DNA of 64,000 nt from JAJFFW01 sp038534195 (GTDB lineage Bacteria; Pseudomonadota; Alphaproteobacteria; Caulobacterales; Parvularculaceae): NCBI GenBank assembly GCA_038534195.1, contig JBCAXE010000014.1:15160-79159 (forward strand). The letters run 5' to 3'. This document shows positions 33,619 to 42,289 of the stretch, one piece after another (position 1 is the first letter of the stretch; each line of letters starts with the position of its first letter). Below the pieces are notes generated by a model, which was not told the DNA's origin, searched no databases, and was given only the letters and a program-made list of their open reading frames with translations. Made by a program: the position numbers and the translations under genes.

Positions 33619-34460
33619 TACCCCAATTTTTTCGGGTTCTTGCTGAATAGAAAATCACCCGCGAGGCCAAGTCGCTTGCAAGCAAGCACCGGCGGCGATA
33701 AGGGCAGAGGCGTCCGGTCGGCGATGCGCGCAAGCCGGTGGACTATGGCCGCGCTCCTTTTACTTAACCGATAGTGCGAAAGACCCAGGCGCTTGTGCAA
33801 TGGCGGCGGCAGTATTTCGACCGCGGCGCGCACAAGGAGATCTCGCGGCGCCGGCAGCGCAGCGCGCAAGACGCTCAAGAAATCTTCAATCACGGGCGTT
33901 GCACTAATTACGGCATCCGTTGCTGCGAATAGTGCTGCGCGTTCGTTTTCGGATGTGGGCGCGGCGGTTGCGCCATAAAGCGTCGCAGCTATTGAGCCTT
34001 CTCGGTAAAACTGATCGCGTTCTGCTGGCGAGAGAGGGTTTGCGAACTTGTGGTACGCCTCAAGAAAACCGTAGCTCGCTGTTGCTTGCACCCAAGTGAG
34101 TAGTGAGGGGTCGAGAGCGCTGTACGGAAGACCGTCCGGCGTCACGCCGCGTACATTGTGGTGCATGCGGCCCACCTGTGTGATCACTTCGCGCGCGGTT
34201 TCTTCAGGCCCATAAACAGTCACCATGGCCGCCAAGCCCGTTCGACGCATCCGCCGCAAAGGTTTTGTCCGAAAGCTTGAATGTCCCCAAACGCCGGCGC
34301 GAACCTGCGGATGCGCAAGTTCGAGCAAGACTGCGGCGACGCCGCCAACCGCCACGGTGACCGGGTTTTTGAAAACCCGCCATGACACAGATGTTGGCGG
34401 GGTCAGCGCGGCCGCGCCTCTTGGCGCGCCGAAGTCGATATCCACGCTCAAGTACTTCAT
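33615..34460 (-). CDS. MpaB-family (DUF2236) oxygenase-like protein
   Basis: A 281-aa protein of the MpaB/rubber-oxygenase-like superfamily. The distinctive segment LLELAHPQVRAGVWGHSSFR with PLRRMRRTGLAAMVTVYG and VGRMHHNVRGVTPDG holds the conserved His and Arg residues that bind heme in this fold. SLLTWVQATASYGFLEAYHK follows as expected. Substrates of most members are unknown. It converges with the four-helix gene. Confidence 0.85.
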   Translation of the reverse strand: MKYLSVDIDFGAPRGAAALTPPTSVSWRVFKNPVTVAVGGVAAVLLELAHPQVRAGVWGHSSFRTKPLRRMRRTGLAAMVTVYGPEETAREVITQVGRMHHNVRGVTPDGLPYSALDPSLLTWVQATASYGFLEAYHKFANPLSPAERDQFYREGSIAATLYGATAAPTSENERAALFAATDAVISATPVIEDFLSVLRAALPAPRDLLVRAAVEILPPPLHKRLGLSHYRLSKRSAAIVHRLARIADRTPLPLSPPVLACKRLGLAGDFLFSKNPKKLGY

Positions 34461-34557
34461 AATTGATAAATAGGAGACGCAAGGGACCGCATGAAGGCGA
34501 AAATTCGCCGGGGTTATGGCCTTCAGGAGCGAATTTGACCAAAGGAGCGTGCGACAA

Positions 34558-35037
34558 ATGACAAAGATGGGTTTTGCAGAAGGCGGATGCGCTTGCAGCG
34601 CTGTTCGTTACCGAATGACAGCGCCCCCCATCTTCGTTCATTGCTGTCACTGCACATGGTGTCAGCGCGAAAGCGGGTCGGCCTTTGCGGTCAACGCGCT
34701 CATCGAAGCGTCCGAAGTGGCGCTCCTGAAGGGACAAGCAGTGCGTGTCAGCGTGCCAACGGCGAGCGGCCGGGGACAGACTTTCACCCGATGTCCCTCT
34801 TGCAGCGTCGGGCTTTGGAGCAATTACAGCGGGGCCGGCGAGCGTATCAATTTCATTCGTGTCGGAACGTTAGACGATCCCAGTTTGGCGCCGCCCGATA
34901 TCCACATTTATACGTCCAGCATGCAGCCTTGGGTGACCTTGCCGAATGAGGCAGTCGCGAAAACTGGATACTATAAGCGCGACGCACATTGGCCGGCGGA
35001 CAGCATCAGGCGTTACGACGCCGCTCGCGCTGCCTAG
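34558..35037 (+). CDS. GFA-family zinc protein
   Basis: A 159-aa GFA/CENP-V-fold protein, the second in the window. ATG 34558 with AAAGGAG upstream is preferred to the frame opening at 34516. Zinc ligands: GGCACSAVRY, CCHCTWCQRES and CPSCSVGLWSNY. DIHIYTSSMQPWVTLPN near the C-terminus is typical. It is only distantly similar to the copy inside the nuo cluster. Its stop interleaves with that of the serine hydrolase (CTAG, 35034-35037). Confidence 0.88.
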   Translation: MTKMGFAEGGCACSAVRYRMTAPPIFVHCCHCTWCQRESGSAFAVNALIEASEVALLKGQAVRVSVPTASGRGQTFTRCPSCSVGLWSNYSGAGERINFIRVGTLDDPSLAPPDIHIYTSSMQPWVTLPNEAVAKTGYYKRDAHWPADSIRRYDAARAA

Positions 35038-36341
35038 TTTTCTAGCGCCCCAAAGGCAATGGACCGGACGAGATCACCTGCGCGCGACGGTTTGTCATTT
35101 GGACCAGGCTCACGTTGCGCGAGGACCACATAGGCGAGCCTGTCCTGGGGGCTGATCGCGAATGTGGTGTCGTAATAACCACCCCAACCGAATTGGCCCG
35201 CCGCGGACATGTTACCGGAAAGGCCTGGCTCTTCAAGGACCCATCCGCCGAGACCAAAGGTCAAGCCGCCGTTACGCCATTCCTCAGGCCGCGCCTCAGC
35301 GGGAACATGGCTGTCCAGCATCAGCCTGACAGTAGCGGGTGATATGATGCGCGCGCCTTCGAGCTCCCCTTCATTCAATAGCATTTGCAAAAATCTTACG
35401 TAGTCGCCCGCAGTGGAAACCAACCCGGCGCCGCCGGAATACCAGCCTGTTCCATTCTTGTTCGGAGAGCCGCTCAATCCGCCGCCGTCAAACGGAATCA
35501 TGGCCCCTTCATCGTCAAACGTATAGACGGTCGCGAGCCGGTCAAAGTCGGACTGATCAAAGAAAAATTCCGTATCCGCCATTTTCAAAGGCGTGAAGAT
35601 ATTGGTGTCCATGAATGCTTCCAGCGACATTCCCGAAGCGATCTCGACAATGCGACCAGCTACGTCCGTGGCGAAACTGTACTGCCATTTTTCGCCGGGT
35701 TGCTGATAGAGTGGGTATTCCGTGATGACATCAATGCGCGACTTTAGATCGCCATCGTTTGCAAGGACGCCTCGCTCTAGAATCGCTTTTCCAAGATCTG
35801 TCTGATTGTCAAAGACATAACCAAGGCCGGCCGTATGGGTGAGCAAGTGATGGATCGTCACAGGGCGTGCAAGCGCTTCGGTCGGAATAGCGCCTGTTTC
35901 GTCTTTGAAAGGCGATGTGGCGACGCGCATGTCTGCGAACGCCGGGATATAGAGAGCAACGGGGTCGTTCAAAAGAACGCGACCTTCTTCAACGAGCATC
36001 AGCAATGCGACCGTTGTTATCGGCTTCGTCATGCTGGCGATGCGGAAGCGTGTTTCTGCCGACATCGCGGTCGACGCTTCTATGTCAGCAAGGCCGACAG
36101 CGGTCGTGTGGAGCACCTTCCTCTCATCTGCGATCATTGCGACAAAGCCTGACCGGACGCCCCGATCGACCTCATCCTGCAGCACGGCCTCAATTCGCGC
36201 GTATTGATCTGCGGCGCTCTTATCCGCCGGTGAGACGCTTGCGAGGTTTGCGGCGGAGACGTTGGTGCTCTCATCGGCGGATTTCGCGCAAGCCGCCAAA
36301 GCGAGCGATAGTGCGAGCGCTGCGCGCAAGATGTTTTTCAT
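35034..36341 (-). CDS. Beta-lactamase-class C-like serine hydrolase lipoprotein
   Basis: A 435-aa exported protein. Start at ATG 36341 behind GAGAGG; signal peptide with lipobox LAAC (about residue 19). SxxK catalytic motif: FRIASMTKPITTVALL. The second motif region is YSFATDVAGRIVE (YxN not exact) and HHLLTHTAGLGY is typical of the esterase/penicillin-binding-like family. Members include esterases and D-peptidases; resistance function is not implied. Single gene. Confidence 0.85.
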   Translation of the reverse strand: MKNILRAALALSLALAACAKSADESTNVSAANLASVSPADKSAADQYARIEAVLQDEVDRGVRSGFVAMIADERKVLHTTAVGLADIEASTAMSAETRFRIASMTKPITTVALLMLVEEGRVLLNDPVALYIPAFADMRVATSPFKDETGAIPTEALARPVTIHHLLTHTAGLGYVFDNQTDLGKAILERGVLANDGDLKSRIDVITEYPLYQQPGEKWQYSFATDVAGRIVEIASGMSLEAFMDTNIFTPLKMADTEFFFDQSDFDRLATVYTFDDEGAMIPFDGGGLSGSPNKNGTGWYSGGAGLVSTAGDYVRFLQMLLNEGELEGARIISPATVRLMLDSHVPAEARPEEWRNGGLTFGLGGWVLEEPGLSGNMSAAGQFGWGGYYDTTFAISPQDRLAYVVLAQREPGPNDKPSRAGDLVRSIAFGALEN

Positions 36342-36423
36342 GCCTCTCTCCGGATAAGTCAGCGGCATCGGAACCAGACTGCACAATGATGTCAACTCAA
36401 ATGGGAGGCGATTGAGCCGCCGC

Positions 36424-36987
36424 TCATGGTTGGTAGATGAAGAAACTCAACTGGCTTCCGCCATATAAGCGATTGTCGCTGCAAACATATTTTTCGACTT
36501 CCGGCGGTTCCTCGTCTTTCGATTGTTCGATAATGATCGTCGCGCCAGAGCGGAGCCAGCCGCCTTTGTCGAGTTCTTGCAACGCGAGCGGTGCGAAATT
36601 GTTGCGGTATGGCGGGTCTAGAAACGCGACGTCAAATGGCTCCCCAGCGCTCGCCGGACGCGCGCCGAGACTCGTCGCCGAGCGCCGATGAAGTCTGGTC
36701 CGCCCGAAAAGGCCAAGCGTGTCAATATTTTCGCGGATTGCACCGCGCGCTGCAGCATCGGTTTCCACAAACAGAGCGAAAGCCGCGCCCCTCGAAATCG
36801 CCTCAAGCCCAAGCGCTCCCGAGCCGGCAAACAGATCAATCACGCGCGCGCCCTTGAAGAGTTCCGGTTTTTGTGAGGCCAGAATGTTGAAAAGCGACTC
36901 GCGGTTTCGATCTGTTGTGGGACGAGATGTGTCCCCCTTAGGCGCAATGATCTTTCGGCCTCGCAACTCTCCGCCAACAATGCGCAC
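36424..36987 (-). CDS. rsmD: 16S rRNA (guanine-N2)-methyltransferase RsmD
   Basis: A 187-aa SAM-dependent enzyme methylating G966 of 16S rRNA. MRIVGGELRGRKIIAP at the start (GTG codon 36987), VIDLFAGSGALGLEAISRGA for SAM binding, and the catalytic FLDPPY are all standard. It lies 1 base after a DUF4169 gene. Confidence 0.95.
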   Translation of the reverse strand: MRIVGGELRGRKIIAPKGDTSRPTTDRNRESLFNILASQKPELFKGARVIDLFAGSGALGLEAISRGAAFALFVETDAAARGAIRENIDTLGLFGRTRLHRRSATSLGARPASAGEPFDVAFLDPPYRNNFAPLALQELDKGGWLRSGATIIIEQSKDEEPPEVEKYVCSDNRLYGGSQLSFFIYQP

Positions 36988-36988
36988 G

Positions 36989-37177
36989 TCAGTCTTCTTC
37001 TTCTTTCTGGATTTTATGCGCCGCCACGTGAAGCGTGTTCGCGTTCATCGCTTTTTTGTCCAGAGCTTTTTCCGCATTCGTCCTACCGAATTTTGCGCGA
37101 TTTTCGATCGCGCGTTGTTCTTTGTCCTGACGCGCTTTGCGTTTGCGTGCTTTATTTAGGTTCGTGACATTACCCAT
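36989..37177 (-). CDS. DUF4169 family small protein
   Basis: A 62-aa very basic protein: MGNVTNLNKARKRKARQDKE, then RAIENRAKFGRTNAEKAL. This is the pattern of DUF4169, small alphaproteobacterial proteins of unknown function. It is immediately upstream of rsmD (stop and GTG start one base apart). Confidence 0.85.
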   Translation of the reverse strand: MGNVTNLNKARKRKARQDKEQRAIENRAKFGRTNAEKALDKKAMNANTLHVAAHKIQKEEED

Positions 37178-37186
37178 TAGTGTGGA

Positions 37187-37612
37187 CTACCACGAACAAT
37201 CGAAGCCGTCACACCCGCCAAAGTCGCCGCAATCTGGGGAACTGGATTTACCGCCGCCAATGCGCGGAAAACCACACGCACCACAATCGCAGTAACGATC
37301 ATACCATCTTTCGCGCTTCGTTTTCTTGCCCGAAGCGGACGGTTCGGCCGTACGGTTTTCTGCTGCTAGAGCCAGACGCGCTTTTTTGCATTCAGTCAAT
37401 CGCGAGTTCAGAAGAGACCAACCCTGCCTGTAACCTGAGCTTTTGAAGGCTGACAGTCCAAAATCCGAACAACTCCCATCGTCATGAACGCGTTGGTGGG
37501 GGCAGCGAAAGCCTTTCGCTGGCGATAGAAACCGACGGTAAAAATGGATTGCGATAACGACAAGCTGCCCAAGCGCCCTGTCTAAGCCTACGCGAGCCCA
37601 ATTTCCGTACAA
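37187..37612 (-). CDS. yidD: YidD-like membrane insertion efficiency factor with Cys-rich tail
   Basis: A 141-aa protein. Residues about 13-85 match the YidD (haemolytic) family: VVIAIHFYRRFLSPAKGFRC and CSDFGLSAFKSSGYRQG. YidD assists YidC in membrane protein insertion. The start is a TTG at 37612, since no ATG or GTG lies before the domain; AAGAAG precedes it. The gene overlaps the end of rluB by 25 bases. The C-terminal 55 residues end in repeated Gly/Cys (CDCGACGF and FGGCDGFDCSW), beyond the usual family length of about 80-90. Confidence 0.8.
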   Translation of the reverse strand: MYGNWARVGLDRALGQLVVIAIHFYRRFLSPAKGFRCPHQRVHDDGSCSDFGLSAFKSSGYRQGWSLLNSRLTECKKARLALAAENRTAEPSASGKKTKRERWYDRYCDCGACGFPRIGGGKSSSPDCGDFGGCDGFDCSW

Positions 37613-38367
37613 ATCTTCTTCCCAAGTTGCTCCTTCATTTGTTTTGCCGGAATTTCCTCAACAATTCCCTTCTTGAGCGCCCCGAGTTGAAACGGCCCAT
37701 AGGCCGTCCGGATGAGCCGATTAACCTGAAGGCCAAGATGGCGGCAAACGGTCCGCACTTCGCGGTTTTTCCCCTCATTGATTGACATTGAGAGCCATAC
37801 ATTGCCGCCTTGCTGGCTTTCGAATTGAGCGCGGATCGGGCGGTAATCGACCCCGTCAATCGTTACCCCCTCGGCTAACGCGTCAAGCGCATGTTGAGTG
37901 ACGCGACCGTATGCACGAACACGATAACGCCTTGTCCAACCGGTCTCTGGCAATTCAAGCATTCTGGAAAGACCGCCATCGTTGGTCAGAAGAAGCAGGC
38001 CCTCAGTGTTGAGATCGAGTCGGCCAACGGAGATCACCCGAGGCAGCCGATCGGATACAGCGTCGAAAACGGTTGGTCTTCCTTGTGGGTCTTGATGGGT
38101 CGTCACGAGACCAGCGGGCTTGTGATAGCGCCATAATCTCGCCGGCTCTTTTTCGCCGACACGTACGCCATCGACACGGATATCCATCTCTGGCGTCACC
38201 TTAAAGGCTGGTGTTGTCAGTGTAACGCCGTCGACTGTCACAATGCCCTGTTCGATAAGGCGCTCGGCCTCGCGGCGGGATGCGACCCCGGCGCGCGCCA
38301 GCACTTTGGCGATGCGTTCGCCATCTTCCGCGGGCTTGGATGCGTCGCTTGCTGAGGTGGGGTTCAT
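37588..38367 (-). CDS. rluB: Ribosomal large subunit pseudouridine synthase, RluB type
   Basis: A 259-aa pseudouridine synthase. N-terminal S4 RNA-binding domain: RIAKVLARAGVASRREAERL. Catalytic domain: VGRLDLNTEGLLLLTNDG containing the catalytic Asp, YRVRAYGRV and GKNREVRTVCRHLGLQVNRL. RluB modifies U2605-type sites of 23S rRNA; RluE/RsuA are related, but S4 plus NREVR fits RluB/F best. The last 25 bases overlap yidD. Confidence 0.9.
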   Translation of the reverse strand: MNPTSASDASKPAEDGERIAKVLARAGVASRREAERLIEQGIVTVDGVTLTTPAFKVTPEMDIRVDGVRVGEKEPARLWRYHKPAGLVTTHQDPQGRPTVFDAVSDRLPRVISVGRLDLNTEGLLLLTNDGGLSRMLELPETGWTRRYRVRAYGRVTQHALDALAEGVTIDGVDYRPIRAQFESQQGGNVWLSMSINEGKNREVRTVCRHLGLQVNRLIRTAYGPFQLGALKKGIVEEIPAKQMKEQLGKKICTEIGLA

Positions 38368-38429
38368 GGTTAATCGGTCCTTAATCCGAAGAAATTAAGG
38401 GTGAATATTGAAGAGGAATTGATTGCGTC

Positions 38430-39167
38430 ATGGACTTGAAAGAAGAAGCGGCGATCAGCGGGGATCCATCTCACCACTGGTATTACATTTCAAAGGGGAG
38501 GGCGATCAAGAGTCTTCTTGACGGTCAACGCGCAGACGCGATGTTGGATGTGGGAGCGGGTTCCGGCGTATTTTCCCGGATGCTCTTACAGGAGGGGGTA
38601 TGCAACCGTGCGACCTGTGTCGATCCGAATTATTCAAATGCGTGGTTAGAGCAAACTAACGATGTGCCAATTGGTTTCACCAGAAGCGTCGGCGCAGTTG
38701 ATGCATCCCTCGTCCTAATGATTGATGTCGTTGAGCATGTCGATGACGACAAAGGTTTGATTCGGGAGTATGCGAAAAAGGCTGATATTGGAACTCGTTT
38801 CCTAATTTCGGCCCCGGCATTTCAATTCCTCTGGTCGTCGCACGATACCTTTCTTGAGCACCGTCGCCGGTACACCGAAGGCGATTTAGAGGCCACTGTG
38901 CGAGCGGCCGGACTTCAGCCACTTAAATCGAGATACTTTTTTGGCCTTCTTTTTCCGGCCGCAGTCGCATTGCGGGCAATGGATAGGGCTCTAAAGGGTA
39001 AGGGTGAGGCTAGTCGCAGCGCGCTCAAGACAGCTCCGGACTGGCTAAACAAGACGCTTGTTGCAATCCACGATGTCGAACGCATCGCACTACTTCCCTT
39101 TAATCGTATCGCTGGGGTCACGGTTTTTTGTCTTGCTGAGAAACGTACTGACGGGATATTTGATTAA
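38430..39167 (+). CDS. SAM-dependent methyltransferase, class I
   Basis: A 245-aa protein with a Rossmann methyltransferase fold: AMLDVGAGSGVFSRMLLQEG binds SAM, and SLVLMIDVVEHVDDDKGLI gives the D-x-x-EH motif of UbiE/COQ5-like enzymes. The C-terminal part has a hydrophobic patch (YFFGLLFPAAVALRAMD), seen in methyltransferases acting on lipids or glycan lipids. Substrate unknown. Confidence 0.85.
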   Translation: MDLKEEAAISGDPSHHWYYISKGRAIKSLLDGQRADAMLDVGAGSGVFSRMLLQEGVCNRATCVDPNYSNAWLEQTNDVPIGFTRSVGAVDASLVLMIDVVEHVDDDKGLIREYAKKADIGTRFLISAPAFQFLWSSHDTFLEHRRRYTEGDLEATVRAAGLQPLKSRYFFGLLFPAAVALRAMDRALKGKGEASRSALKTAPDWLNKTLVAIHDVERIALLPFNRIAGVTVFCLAEKRTDGIFD

Positions 39168-39228
39168 GAAAGACCCCAGCATCTCGTACCTAAGCGAGCA
39201 TGTTGCTATTATTCTTCGGAGAGCGGTT

Positions 39229-39591
39229 ATGACGCGGATTTTCTTGGCAGTGTTTTTATTTCTCTTCCCGACTTCGCTTTTTGCGGGGGAAGCCGACGTT
39301 ATCGACGCTACGGCTAAGAAGACGGGCGACGGCGTCTACCGCATCGCCGCAACAGTTCGCCATGCTGATGACGGCTGGGACCATTACGCAAACCGGTGGG
39401 AAGTACTCGACAAGGACGGCGTTGTGTTAGCCACCCGTGTTCTCGCCCATCCCCACGACGATGAGCAACCCTTCACGCGCTCGCTTTCGGGCATAAAAAT
39501 TCCGGGGGGCGCCGACTTCGTCATTATCCGGGCTCATGATTCAGTGCACGGATATGGCGGTGCGGAATTCAAGCTCGTATTAAAAAAGTGA
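39229..39591 (+). CDS. Secreted 120-aa protein, unknown function
   Basis: A small exported protein; the ATG 39229 follows GGAGAG and gives a signal peptide of about 19 residues (TRIFLAVFLFLFPTSLFAG). The mature part is mostly beta: YRIAATVRHADDGWDHYANR and FTRSLSGIKIPGG. No family name is recognised, but such small secreted beta proteins occur next to tadA in relatives as far as I recall. Its stop overlaps the tadA GTG. Confidence 0.7.
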   Translation: MTRIFLAVFLFLFPTSLFAGEADVIDATAKKTGDGVYRIAATVRHADDGWDHYANRWEVLDKDGVVLATRVLAHPHDDEQPFTRSLSGIKIPGGADFVIIRAHDSVHGYGGAEFKLVLKK

Positions 39592-40052
39592 CAGCACAGG
39601 TTGATGAGACGATGATGCGCCTCGCCCTCGACGCCGCGCACGCCGCGGCGGAGGCGGGGGAAACGCCCGTGGGCGCCGTCATCATAAGCGCTGAAGGCGA
39701 CGTGCTTGCGCAAGCCGGGAACGCGCCGATTTTCTCGCACGACCCAACCGCACATGCCGAAATTCGGGCGATCCGAGAGGCGGCGGCGCGGCTGGGGAAT
39801 TATCGCCTCACGGGCGCCCATCTCTACGTGACGCTTGAGCCCTGCGCCATGTGTGCGGGAGCGATTTCCCACGCGCGGATCGCCCGGCTGATTATCGCCA
39901 CCTCCGATCCGAAGGGCGGCGCCGTTTGGCATGGGCCGAAGTTTTTTGAACAAGCCACCTGCCATTGGAAGCCGGAAGTTGTGGCGGGACCATTCGCCGA
40001 TGAGGCCAGCGCGCTTTTGAAGGACTTCTTTCGCGCGCGCCGGAAAAACTAG
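39588..40052 (+). CDS. tadA: tRNA adenosine(34) deaminase TadA
   Basis: A 154-aa zinc deaminase converting A34 to inosine in tRNA-Arg. Start at GTG 39588 overlapping the previous TGA (GTGA). The catalytic HAE (H56, A57, E58) and the zinc cysteines C86 and C89 in EPCAMCAGA are in place. It ends in CTAG shared with the opposite nuclease gene. Confidence 0.95.
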   Translation: MTAQVDETMMRLALDAAHAAAEAGETPVGAVIISAEGDVLAQAGNAPIFSHDPTAHAEIRAIREAAARLGNYRLTGAHLYVTLEPCAMCAGAISHARIARLIIATSDPKGGAVWHGPKFFEQATCHWKPEVVAGPFADEASALLKDFFRARRKN

Positions 40053-40873
40053 CGATGCAGTTCTCCATACAATAAGCAGTGATCTGAAAATTTCTCGATC
40101 CACGCTTTCTTTTTTGATGCCGTCGTCTCTTCAACCCACCCCTTGACGGCGACCTCAGCCGCGCCGAACTTTTTGAATGTCAAATGTTCAGCAGCGTAGA
40201 CGTGGTCGAGGCTCGACGGCTCCCAGTTGTCTTTTCCATTCCACCATGTTTGCGCGTGTGTTTTCTCCAGGCGGCGCATGCCGTTGATTTTGGCGCCCAT
40301 TCTTTTATCGACGAAAGCCAGTTCCTGCGCGCCATCAAGATTGATTTTATCGTTATATGACGGGTCCATGCCCATCGTGTTGATGTCGCCGAGGGCGACA
40401 AAATTTGCCTTACGATTATTGGGCGTTATCTTGTCGATTTTTCTTTTCAGACTGCTTACATGAGCGAACATGTCGTCGCGCAATCCCCAGTCGCGAGGGC
40501 CGTCAAAACTTTTCAAGTGCAGGAACAGGAAACTGTAATTCTGGCCCTCTTTTGTGATTGTGGCGAGCGCGCCTGGGCGCAGCGTCGGCACTTTTGACTG
40601 AAGCTCATCGCGCTGCGTGACGAAGCTGGTCAAACTGTTTCGCACGCCTACGAGAATTTCCGGTAAGGCCGAGTTTGCAGTCTCGGTGATCGTGAAATGA
40701 TAATTCGGCATTTTCTCGACCATCGCCGAGAAAACTGCGGCCCCTTTGACCTCATAGAGGGCGAAGACGTCCGGGTTTTCATTGGCGATTTGGTCGACAA
40801 CGCGATCAACGCGTGCTCGTTTATTGCTGAAATTCTCAACATTCCAGGACAGAAATGATAGGATTTTCGCCAT
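40049..40873 (-). CDS. Endonuclease/exonuclease/phosphatase-family protein
   Basis: A 274-aa EEP-fold protein. ATG 40873 lies behind GGAGGCGG. Catalytic elements in order: FLSWNVENF, ALYEVKGA, LHLKSFDGPRDW, GDINTMGM, SSLDHVYA and SDHCLLYGEL. These are the metal-binding Asn, Glu, Asp and His of DNase I-like enzymes. The protein has no signal peptide. Substrate (DNA, RNA or phospholipid) cannot be told. Confidence 0.85.
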   Translation of the reverse strand: MAKILSFLSWNVENFSNKRARVDRVVDQIANENPDVFALYEVKGAAVFSAMVEKMPNYHFTITETANSALPEILVGVRNSLTSFVTQRDELQSKVPTLRPGALATITKEGQNYSFLFLHLKSFDGPRDWGLRDDMFAHVSSLKRKIDKITPNNRKANFVALGDINTMGMDPSYNDKINLDGAQELAFVDKRMGAKINGMRRLEKTHAQTWWNGKDNWEPSSLDHVYAAEHLTFKKFGAAEVAVKGWVEETTASKKKAWIEKFSDHCLLYGELHR

Positions 40874-41041
40874 GAGACCGCCTCCGTCTGTGCTTGCAAT
40901 TGGGCAGGTTAAATTTAGGCGGGTTTTGGAAGACAGGCGACCCAATCCCGAGTGAACGTGTGCGGTAGGTAACTGCTTTTGGTCCTTTTATCGGGCCGCC
41001 CTTGGCCTATGATATCAATCAAACAGTGAGGAGAGCCCACA

Positions 41042-42265
41042 ATGGATTTTGAGTATTCCGACCGTTGCAAAGACTATATGCGCCGCGTTTCCGACTTCAT
41101 GGATAAGTACGTCTATGAGGGAAATGAGGAATATCATCGTCAGCATGCAGAGTACGGTCCGGGCGAAGGCCGATGGAAAGTGCCGCCGATTATTGATGAA
41201 CTCAAGGATAAGGCGAAATCGGAGGGCCTTTGGAATATGTTCCATCCCGATCCGAAATTCGGACCGGGTTTATCCAACGCCGATTACGCGCCGATCGCGG
41301 AATTGACCGGCCGCTGCCATATCGCGCCGGAAGTTTTTAACTGTGCGGCGCCCGATACCGGAAATATGGAGGTCCTTTCCCGCTACGGCACGCCGGAACA
41401 ACAGGAGGAATGGCTCCACCCATTGCTTGATGGAAAAATTCGCTCCGCCTTTTTGATGACCGAGCCGCGGGTCGCATCGTCGGACGCAACGAATATTGAA
41501 ACCGAAATCAAACGCGATGGCGACGATTATATCATCAACGGTCGCAAATGGTGGTCGTCAGGGGCAGGCGACCCGCGCTGTAAGATTTTTATTGTGATGG
41601 GTAAAACTGACAAAACGGCGGATCGTCACAAGCAGCAATCGCAAATTCTTGTTCCGGCCGATGCGCCGGGGGTGAAGGTTCTCCGGCATTTGCCGGTGTT
41701 CGGTTATGATGACGCGCCGCACGGACATATGGAGGTTGAGCTCGATAACGTCCGGGTGCCGAAGGAAAATATTATCCTTGGCGAGGGACGGGGTTTTGAA
41801 ATTGCGCAAGGCCGCCTTGGGCCGGGTCGCATCCACCACTGCATGCGCACGATCGGCGCCGCTGAAGTTGCGCTCGAAAAAATGGTGAAACGTTTGCTTA
41901 CGCGTGAGGCGTTCGGCAAGCCGATTTATAAACATTCGATCTGGGAACAGCGTGTTGCAGAAGCACGTATTGATATCGAGATGGCGAGGTTGCTTACGCT
42001 CAAAGCGGCGTGGATGATGGACACGGTCGGCAACAAGGTGGCGCAGGGCGAGATCGCAATGATCAAGGTCGCGGCGCCGCGGATGGCGCTAAAGATCATC
42101 GATGACGCGATCCAGGCCCACGGCGGCGGGGGCGTCAGCAACGATTTCGGTCTGGCTTATGCGTATGCGGGGCTGCGCACGTTGCGTCTTGCCGACGGGC
42201 CGGATGAAGTCCATTGCCGGTCGATATCGCGCATTGAATTTAAAAAACACTCAAACGCCGTATAA
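41042..42265 (+). CDS. Acyl-CoA dehydrogenase
   Basis: A 407-aa FAD enzyme. Motifs: SAFLMTEPRVASSDATNIET and NGRKWWSSGAGDPR (FAD and substrate loops), GFEIAQGRLGPGRIHHCMRT and AHGGGGVSNDFGLAYAY. The sequence resembles the ACAD10/11-like branch more than classical short- or medium-chain enzymes. It follows a GTGAGGAGAG ribosome site. Role in beta-oxidation is inferred. Confidence 0.93.
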   Translation: MDFEYSDRCKDYMRRVSDFMDKYVYEGNEEYHRQHAEYGPGEGRWKVPPIIDELKDKAKSEGLWNMFHPDPKFGPGLSNADYAPIAELTGRCHIAPEVFNCAAPDTGNMEVLSRYGTPEQQEEWLHPLLDGKIRSAFLMTEPRVASSDATNIETEIKRDGDDYIINGRKWWSSGAGDPRCKIFIVMGKTDKTADRHKQQSQILVPADAPGVKVLRHLPVFGYDDAPHGHMEVELDNVRVPKENIILGEGRGFEIAQGRLGPGRIHHCMRTIGAAEVALEKMVKRLLTREAFGKPIYKHSIWEQRVAEARIDIEMARLLTLKAAWMMDTVGNKVAQGEIAMIKVAAPRMALKIIDDAIQAHGGGGVSNDFGLAYAYAGLRTLRLADGPDEVHCRSISRIEFKKHSNAV

Positions 42266-42289
42266 GCGTTTTTACCGTTCGGGCGCCGA

